38,733 nucleotides of DNA from Arthrobacter sp. Leaf337 (GTDB lineage Bacteria; Actinomycetota; Actinomycetes; Actinomycetales; Micrococcaceae). The position numbers were made by a program, and so were the translations under genes. Shown here one piece after another: positions 34,261 through 38,733 of this stretch. The notes under the pieces are model-generated. The model saw only the letters and a list, made by a program, of their open reading frames with translations, was not told the origin of the DNA and did not search any database. Every line of letters begins with the position of its first letter. Within the stretch, counting starts at the first letter, position 1. The DNA lies in NCBI RefSeq assembly GCF_001423745.1, contig NZ_LMPC01000001.1, positions 632,833 through 671,565 of the forward strand, written 5' to 3'.

Positions 34261-35097
34261 CTAGATCTTGGTGACCTGGTTGAACGCCAGGGTGACCGGG
34301 GTCTCGCGTTCGAAGATGGAGACCAGCACCACGAGGGTCTGCGAATCGATCTTGATCTCGGAGATCGTGGCGGGGAGGGTCTCGAAGGGACCTTCCTTGA
34401 CGATGACGGACTCGCCGACTTCGAAGTCGACGTCCACGGGAGTGGCGGCGTGCTTGATCGGCTTGCCCTTCTCGGCCTGCTCTTCTTCGAAGACGGGGGC
34501 GAGCATGGAGAAGACCTCATCGAGCCGCAGCGGGACCGGGTTGTGGGCGTTGCCCACGAAGCCGGTGACGCCGGGGGTGTGCCGGACGGCACCCCAGGAG
34601 GCGTCAGTCAGGTCCATGCGGACCAGCACGTAGCCCGGGATGCGGACGCGGTTGATGACCTTGCGCTGAGCGTTTTTGATCTCAACGACTTCTTCCATCG
34701 GGACCTGGATTTCGAAGATGTAATCTTCCATGTCCAGGGTCTGGATGCGGGTCTCAAGATTGGCCTTGACGCGGTTTTCGTAACCCGCGTAGGAGTGGAT
34801 GACGTACCAGTCGCCTTCCTGGCGGCGCAGCTTGGCCTTGAATTCCTCGGCGGGATCAACCTCAGCCTTGGCGGCCGCGGCGGCCAGGGCGTCGGCCTCA
34901 TCGTCCTCGGAGCCGGCTTCGTCAGAGTCTTCGTCTGCTTCGGCGTCGTCAGCGTCGGCCTCAGAGGAATCGTCTGCGGAATCGGGCGCAGCAGACTCAA
35001 CCTCTGACTCTTCCCCGGCTACCGCCGCGGCGTCTGTTGTGCTGTCCGTGGACCCATCCAGCTCAGTCTCAGTTACCTCGAGCTCCTGCTCAGACAC
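34261..35097 (-). CDS. nusG: transcription termination/antitermination factor NusG
   Basis: Binds the RNA polymerase clamp and links transcription to translation through S10. I choose GTG 35097 ([16 protein letters not shown]) because GCAGGAGA lies five bases before it; ATG 35127 has no ribosome-binding site. The product has 278 residues. Residues 1-80 are an acidic Asp/Glu/Ser/Ala tract as in other actinobacterial NusG. The NGN domain starts near 96 ([19 protein letters not shown]), and the KOW part near 225-250 ([20 protein letters not shown]). Confidence 0.96.
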   Translation of the reverse strand: MSEQELEVTETELDGSTDSTTDAAAVAGEESEVESAAPDSADDSSEADADDAEADEDSDEAGSEDDEADALAAAAAKAEVDPAEEFKAKLRRQEGDWYVIHSYAGYENRVKANLETRIQTLDMEDYIFEIQVPMEEVVEIKNAQRKVINRVRIPGYVLVRMDLTDASWGAVRHTPGVTGFVGNAHNPVPLRLDEVFSMLAPVFEEEQAEKGKPIKHAATPVDVDFEVGESVIVKEGPFETLPATISEIKIDSQTLVVLVSIFERETPVTLAFNQVTKI

Positions 35098-35212
35098 TTG
35101 GTCTCCTGCTTCCTCATTGCCTAACATGCCTATTTAAATGGCTCAATTCCGCACACCCCGTGAATGCTTCCGGATTCCCGGAGCATTCCACGCAGTCTGC
35201 GGACGGATCGCC

Positions 35213-35497
35213 TTAGCGGTCCGCGGGGCCTGTGCCGCCGAAGACCCAGCTCACTCCGGTCCCGAAAGCCAAGTCCAGGACGGTAACAATGAGCATCATG
35301 ATGATCACGAACACCAGCACCACGAGCGTGTAATTGATCAGTTCCTTGCGGGTGGGTGCTACGACCTTCTTCAGTTCGCCGATGACCTGGCGGACGAAGA
35401 GTGCGATGCGAGCGAAGAAGCCGGCCTTGGCGGCATTCTTGGCGGGGCGGCCCTTGGAGCTGCTTGCAGCTGTTTCGGTCACCTGGTCCTCACTCAT
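35213..35497 (-). CDS. secE: preprotein translocase subunit SecE
   Basis: Clamps the SecY channel. From ATG 35497 the product has 94 residues, with one membrane helix at about 53-77 (INYTLVVLVFVIIMMLIVTV). The conserved cytosolic segment FVRQVIGELKKVVAPTRKEL at 34-53 is diagnostic. The single-helix form is usual outside enterobacteria. The frame continues upstream through the tRNA, which cannot be coding. It lies between tRNA-Trp and nusG, a standard actinobacterial order. Confidence 0.95.
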   Translation of the reverse strand: MSEDQVTETAASSSKGRPAKNAAKAGFFARIALFVRQVIGELKKVVAPTRKELINYTLVVLVFVIIMMLIVTVLDLAFGTGVSWVFGGTGPADR

Positions 35498-35577
35498 CCT
35501 CGCAAAGTCGGATACCCGGCTCTGAACTGAACCATGGTTGCTGCGCTGGTTCCGGCTAACCGCCGGAACCGCTTGCG

Positions 35578-35650
35578 CAGGGCAGACAGGACTCGAACCT
35601 GCAACCTGCGGTTTTGGAGACCGCTGCGCTACCAATTGCGCCACTACCCT
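35578..35650 (-). tRNA. tRNA-Trp (CCA anticodon)
   Basis: The minus strand reads AGGGTAGTGGCGCAATTGG from 35650, with the anticodon stem and loop GCGGTCTCCAAAACCGC (anticodon CCA) and the TPsiC arm GGTTCGAGTCC. Acceptor arms AGGGTAG and CTGCCCT pair, apart from one mismatch at the inner end, and the discriminator is G as in other bacterial tRNA-Trp. The 3' CCA is not encoded. It is upstream of secE and probably on the same transcript. Confidence 0.95.
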
Positions 35651-35733
35651 ATGGATCGAAAACCAATCACACCATACTTCCCGCAAACTTCACGGGGCGC
35701 AGGCCATCATCGTGTTTTCAACACCGGAGAACT

Positions 35734-35763
35734 AGTCTACGCAACAACTGCGCTTACGTCGAA
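35734..35763 (-). promoter_or_regulatory. candidate promoter of tRNA-Trp and secE-nusG
   Basis: TTCGAC (35763-35758) and TAGACT (35739-35734) are 18 bases apart on the minus strand, about 80 bases before the tRNA. Same -10 hexamer as for tuf, rpsL and secY. Confidence 0.55.
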
Positions 35764-35913
35764 CCAGCCTCATTTCGGACCCTCTTCGCGGCTGCCAGGG
35801 CCTGCCGACCGGGACACGGTCACATTCCTGGCCGTCACGCTGAACGATCCGCTGAACAGCATAGAGTAGATCTCGTCGAATCCCACATCCAGCCATCGAG
35901 CTGCAAGCGAAGA

Positions 35914-37143
35914 ATGGACCCCGCCATGCCTGCCGCCCGCGTTTCCCAACGCATTTCCGCTATCGCCGAATCCGCCACCCTGGCCGTTGATGCCAAGGCC
36001 AAGGCACTCAAGGCAGCCGGACGGCCGGTCATCGGCTTCGGCGCCGGGGAACCCGACTTCCCGACACCCGGTTACATCGTTCAGGCCGCAATTGAGGCCG
36101 CCAGCCAGCCCAAGTACCACCGTTACTCCCCCGCCGGCGGGCTCCCGGAGCTCAAGCAGGCCATTGCGGACAAGACGCTGCGGGATTCCGGCTACAAGGC
36201 CGAGGCGTCACAGGTCCTGGTCACCAACGGCGGCAAGCAGGCCGTGTACAACACCTTCGCCACGCTGGTCGATCCGGGCGATGAGGTCATTGTTCCCACG
36301 CCGTTCTGGACCACGTACCCGGAAGCCATCCGGCTGGCCGGCGGCGTGCCCGTGGAGGTCTTCGCGGGCCCGGAACAGGACTACCTCGTCACCGTGGAGC
36401 AGCTCGAAGCCGCCCTGACCGAGCGCACCAAGATCCTGCTGTTCGTCTCGCCGTCCAACCCCACCGGTTCGGTGTACCCGCCTGAGCAGGTCCGCGAAAT
36501 CGGATTGTGGGCAGCCTCCAAGGGGCTGTGGGTGGTCACCGACGAAATCTACGAACACCTCACCTACGACGGCGTTCCCTTCACGTCCATTGCCACGGCC
36601 GTTCCGGAACTCGGCGACAAGGTGGTCATCCTGAACGGGGTGGCCAAGACCTACGCCATGACCGGCTGGCGCGTGGGCTGGATGATCGGCCCGGCGGACG
36701 TCATCAAGGCGGCCACCAACCTGCAGTCGCACGCCACCTCAAACGTGTCCAACATCCCGCAGGTTGCTGCACTTGCGGCCGTCTCCGGCCCGCTCACCGC
36801 GGTGGACGAGATGAAGGTGGCCTTCGACCGCCGCCGGAAGGCGATTGTCGCCGGCCTGAACGCCATTGACGGGGTGGAATGCCCGACGCCGAAGGGCGCC
36901 TTTTACGTCTACGCGGACGTCCGCGGTCTGCTGGGCAAGGAATTCGAGACGGCGAACGGGACCGCCCGCCCGCAGACTTCCGCCGAGCTCGCTGCGCTCA
37001 TCCTGGACGAGGTTGAGGTTGCGGTCGTGCCGGGCGAGGCTTTCGGCCCCTCGGGCTTCCTGCGCCTCTCCTACGCCCTTGGTGACGACGACCTGGCCAC
37101 CGGTGTGGCGCGGCTCCAGAGCTTCCTCGGCAAGGCCAAGTAG
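35914..37143 (+). CDS. pyridoxal-phosphate aminotransferase, aspartate type
   Basis: Class I aminotransferase, probably aspartate to 2-oxoglutarate. From ATG 35914 the product has 409 residues; ATG 35926 ([11 protein letters not shown]) is equally possible since neither has a clear ribosome-binding site. Landmarks: [10 protein letters not shown] at 43-52, [13 protein letters not shown] at 103-115, [10 protein letters not shown] at 179-188 with the cofactor-binding Asn182, [12 protein letters not shown] with Asp210 and Tyr213, the cofactor lysine Lys245 in [16 protein letters not shown], and FLRLSYA near the end with the carboxylate-binding Arg. It diverges from tRNA-Trp. An IS element lies about 50 bases after its stop. 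Confidence 0.93.
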   Translation: MDPAMPAARVSQRISAIAESATLAVDAKAKALKAAGRPVIGFGAGEPDFPTPGYIVQAAIEAASQPKYHRYSPAGGLPELKQAIADKTLRDSGYKAEASQVLVTNGGKQAVYNTFATLVDPGDEVIVPTPFWTTYPEAIRLAGGVPVEVFAGPEQDYLVTVEQLEAALTERTKILLFVSPSNPTGSVYPPEQVREIGLWAASKGLWVVTDEIYEHLTYDGVPFTSIATAVPELGDKVVILNGVAKTYAMTGWRVGWMIGPADVIKAATNLQSHATSNVSNIPQVAALAAVSGPLTAVDEMKVAFDRRRKAIVAGLNAIDGVECPTPKGAFYVYADVRGLLGKEFETANGTARPQTSAELAALILDEVEVAVVPGEAFGPSGFLRLSYALGDDDLATGVARLQSFLGKAK

Positions 37144-37148
37144 GCACC

Positions 37149-37192
37149 CTCTCTCACTTTTCGCAGGAAAACTACAGACGCTCTCTCACTTT
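37149..37192. repeat. 12-bp direct repeats with 32-bp period before the IS
   Basis: CTCTCTCACTTT occurs at 37149-37160 and 37181-37192, with TCGCAGG and ACTACAGACG between. The second copy abuts the IS end at 37194. It looks like a truncated intergenic repeat array into which the IS inserted. Confidence 0.7.
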
Positions 37193-37193
37193 C

Positions 37194-37293
37194 TGAACTG
37201 CTTCCCGGAAGTTGGACTGAGAAATTCAGTTCCGACTTCCGGGGAGCAGTTTTTATGCGTGCATATAGTTCTTTGTCTGAGGTCCAGCGTGTA
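37194..37293 (+). mobile_element. left-end fragment of an IS3-family element (outer copy)
   Basis: These 100 bases repeat the first 99 of the complete element that begins at 37294, at an offset of exactly 100. They include the left inverted repeat, the long hairpin and 13 codons of orfA (MRAYSSLSEVQRV) ending in TGA at the junction. Base 37293 is A where the full copy has G at 37393, a synonymous change if this was once a full copy (GTA for GTG). Confidence 0.85.
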
Positions 37294-37297
37294 TGAA

Positions 37298-37354
37298 CTG
37301 CTTCCCGGAAGTTGGACTGAGAAATTCAGTTCCGACTTCCGGGGAGCAGTTTTT
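37298..37354 (+). terminator. terminator-like hairpin at the IS left end
   Basis: CTGCTTCCCGGAAGT (37298-37312) pairs with ACTTCCGGGGAGCAG (37335-37349) using one G-T pair, with an inner GGACTGA/TCAGTTCC stem, then TTTTT directly before the orfA ATG. The right arm contains the orfA ribosome-binding GGGGAG. The fragment at 37194-37293 carries the same hairpin. Confidence 0.7.
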
Positions 37355-37843
37355 ATGCGTGCATATAGTTCTTTGTCTGAGGTCCAGCGTGTGGCGGCGG
37401 TAGCGTGGTTTGAGAAGGGCGTTGGGTATCGGGCGGCGGCCCGGTTGCTGGATGCGCCTTCTGTGCCGGTAAGGGCACTGTATGGGCGGTGGAGGATTCA
37501 TGGGCAAGGAGTGCTGGTGAGCAAACCGGCAAAGTCGTACTCGTTTGAGTTCAAGCTGGCGTTGGTCGAACGGTTCCTCGCGGGTGAGACCGGCCCGGAC
37601 CTGGCGGTGGAGGCCGGCTTGTCCTCGCGTCAGTTGCTGCAAAAGTGGGTCCGGGCGTATCGCCGTGATGGTGCGGAGGCCTTGCGTCCCAAGACCAAAG
37701 GCAGGCCCGCGAAGTCCGCAGCTCCCCCTCCACCGGCTGAGTTAACCGAGCTGGAACGGTTGCGCCGGGAGAACGAGCGGCTCCGCGCGGAGGTGGCGTA
37801 TCTGGGAAAACTGCGGGCCTTGAGGGATCAGGGACGACGGTGA
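37355..37843 (+). CDS. IS3-family OrfA (helix-turn-helix protein)
   Basis: DNA-binding N-terminal part of the transposase. The product has 162 residues from ATG 37355 with GGGGAG 8-13 bases ahead. Two helix-turn-helix units are visible: VAAVAWFEKGVGYRAAARLL near 13-32, and FKLALVERFLAGETGPDLAV near 66-85 with SSRQLLQKWVRAYRRDG. A leucine-zipper-like tail follows (LTELERLRRENERLRAEVAYL, about 129-149). The long two-HTH form is usual in the IS150 group. Its end overlaps the orfB GTG. A slippery GGGAAAA at 37804 could produce an OrfAB fusion. Confidence 0.9.
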   Translation: MRAYSSLSEVQRVAAVAWFEKGVGYRAAARLLDAPSVPVRALYGRWRIHGQGVLVSKPAKSYSFEFKLALVERFLAGETGPDLAVEAGLSSRQLLQKWVRAYRRDGAEALRPKTKGRPAKSAAPPPPAELTELERLRRENERLRAEVAYLGKLRALRDQGRR

Positions 37844-37849
37844 AGGTCC
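37804..37849 (+). promoter_or_regulatory. candidate -1 programmed frameshift site
   Basis: The heptamer G GGA AAA (37804-37810) lies in the orfA frame in the X XXY YYZ form. Four bases later GGGCCTT (37815-37821) can pair with AAGGTCC (37843-37849), a 7-bp stem with one G-T pair. The -1 frame is open from here into orfB without a stop. Confidence 0.65.
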
Positions 37850-38694
37850 AGGCCGTCGTTTCCCTCAAGGCTGGCTACCCTCTCCCGGTCCTGTTGGACG
37901 TCGCCGGGCTGGCCCGGTCAACGTTCTTCTATCACCAGGCCCGTCTCCAGGGGCCGGACCCGAAAGAGAAGCTCAAAGCGGCGGTTACGGAGATCTTTGG
38001 AACGAACCATGGCCGGTACGGGCACCGGCGGGTCCACGCGGAGCTAGTCAAGCAAGGGTGGACGGTCGCGAAGAAGACCGTGCTGAAACTGATGCGCTCA
38101 CTTCAGCTGTTCTGCAAGGTCCGGCGCAGGAAGCGCTACAACTCTTACCCGGGCGCACAGGGCAGGATTGCCCCGAACCTGCTGGATCGACAGTTCGAGG
38201 CCGATGCCCCGAACCAGAAGTGGGTGACCGACGTGACCGAATTCAGCGTCGGGGACCGGAAGCTCTACCTCTCCCCGGTCATGGACCTCTTCGACCGGCA
38301 GATCATCTCCTATTCCGTTGGCAGCTCGCCGAACCTGGAACTGACCAACAGTTCGCTCCGCAGTGCCCTCGCCTGTCTTGAACCGGGCCAGCAGCCGCTG
38401 GTGCATTCAGACCAGGGCGTCCAATACCAGCACGTCTCATGGCGGACCCTCCTGGCGGGTGCAGGCGCTGCCCAGTCAATGTCCCGCAAGGGCAACTGCT
38501 ACGACAACGCCGTCATGGAGAACTTCTTCGGCCACCTCAAAGAAGAACTCTTCCACCACGTCCGGTTCATCAGCACCGACGCCCTGGCAACAGCAGTGAA
38601 CGAGTACATCCACTGGTACAACAACGAAAGAATCTCTACAAAGCTCAAGGGTCTGAGTCCGGTGCAATACCGTGCCCAGACCCGTGCGGCCTAG
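37840..38694 (+). CDS. IS3-family transposase OrfB (DDE integrase core)
   Basis: Catalytic domain. The product has 284 residues if started at GTG 37840 (four-base overlap with orfA, GTGA), but most is probably made as an OrfAB fusion. It has the HTH_21-type segment TNHGRYGHRRVHAELVKQG near 48-66 and the rve domain WVTDVTEFSVGDRKLYLSP with the first Asp, VHSDQGVQYQ with the second, and DNAVMENFFGHLKEEL with the catalytic Glu. YNNERISTKLKGLSPVQYR ends the protein. All three acidic residues are intact and the frame is unbroken, so it may be active. Confidence 0.93.
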   Translation: MKVQAVVSLKAGYPLPVLLDVAGLARSTFFYHQARLQGPDPKEKLKAAVTEIFGTNHGRYGHRRVHAELVKQGWTVAKKTVLKLMRSLQLFCKVRRRKRYNSYPGAQGRIAPNLLDRQFEADAPNQKWVTDVTEFSVGDRKLYLSPVMDLFDRQIISYSVGSSPNLELTNSSLRSALACLEPGQQPLVHSDQGVQYQHVSWRTLLAGAGAAQSMSRKGNCYDNAVMENFFGHLKEELFHHVRFISTDALATAVNEYIHWYNNERISTKLKGLSPVQYRAQTRAA

Positions 38695-38733
38695 AATCCC
38701 ATTTAGCCAGTCCAACTATCGGGGACCACTTCA

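Larger units (their letters stand above)
37294..38733 (+). mobile_element. IS3-family insertion sequence, IS150-group-like, 1440 bp
   Basis: The left end is TGAACTGCTTCCCGGAAGTT; the right end, read inwards from 38733, is TGAAGTGGTCCCCGATAGTT. The 33-base terminal repeats agree at 25 positions and share the block GTTGGACTG. Two overlapping genes (orfA, orfB) fill the element. Size, long orfA, DDE transposase and ends resemble IS150 (1443 bp by memory). The window ends on the last base of the right repeat, so the right flank and the target duplication cannot be seen. Confidence 0.92.

Noticed and set aside
35498..35686. Extension of secE upstream to 35686.
   Set aside because: It would translate through the tRNA-Trp gene; ATG 35497 begins a normal SecE.

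Overview
The window reads as a high-GC actinobacterial chromosome segment of the Arthrobacter/Micrococcaceae type. The evidence is strongly G/C-ended codons, frequent GTG and TTG starts, protein sequences typical of that group (alanine/glutamate-rich tails on S3, L10 and L29, an acidic N-terminus on NusG), and an spc operon without rpsN. It is almost entirely the translation and transcription 'superoperon', read on the minus strand.

From high to low coordinates, i.e. in the direction of transcription: tRNA-Trp, secE, nusG, rplK, rplA; a small cluster of GNAT acetyltransferase genes and remnants; rplJ-rplL behind a classic L10 leader; rpoB-rpoC; the str operon rpsL-rpsG-fusA-tuf; the S10 operon rpsJ-rplC-rplD-rplW-rplB-rpsS-rplV-rpsC-rplP-rpmC-rpsQ; the spc operon rplN-rplX-rplE-rpsH-rplF-rplR-rpsE-rpmD-rplO; and secY-adk. 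Hairpin terminators follow rplA, rplL, rpoC, tuf, rpsQ and rplO, so the transcription units can be drawn with fair confidence. Candidate promoters with a TAGACT or similar -10 box lie upstream of tRNA-Trp/secE, rpoB, rpsL, tuf and secY.

Plus-strand genes interrupt the cluster: a GH1 beta-glucosidase between tuf and rpsJ (12529-13956), an acetyl-CoA acetyltransferase plus a YbaK-type deacylase between rpoB and rplL (27580-29288), and an aspartate-type aminotransferase diverging from tRNA-Trp (35914-37143). Two small minus-strand genes sit among them: a 41-residue one-helix membrane protein (13965-14090) and a lipoprotein just upstream of rpoB (26913-27374).

Both ends of the window are repeat-bearing and odd. 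At the left end adk is broken by nested 210-bp and 91-bp tandem duplications that shift its frame. At the right end is an IS3-family (IS150-group-like) element whose right terminal repeat ends on the last base of the window. A 100-bp extra copy of its left end sits in front of it, which I read as one element inserted into another. Both patterns fit the edges of an assembled contig, so assembly error must be excluded first.

I did not find a clearly new defence or biosynthetic system. The most interesting leads are the nested IS, the adk duplications, the decayed GNAT array, competing hairpins before rpsL, and strong non-terminator hairpins between essential genes.
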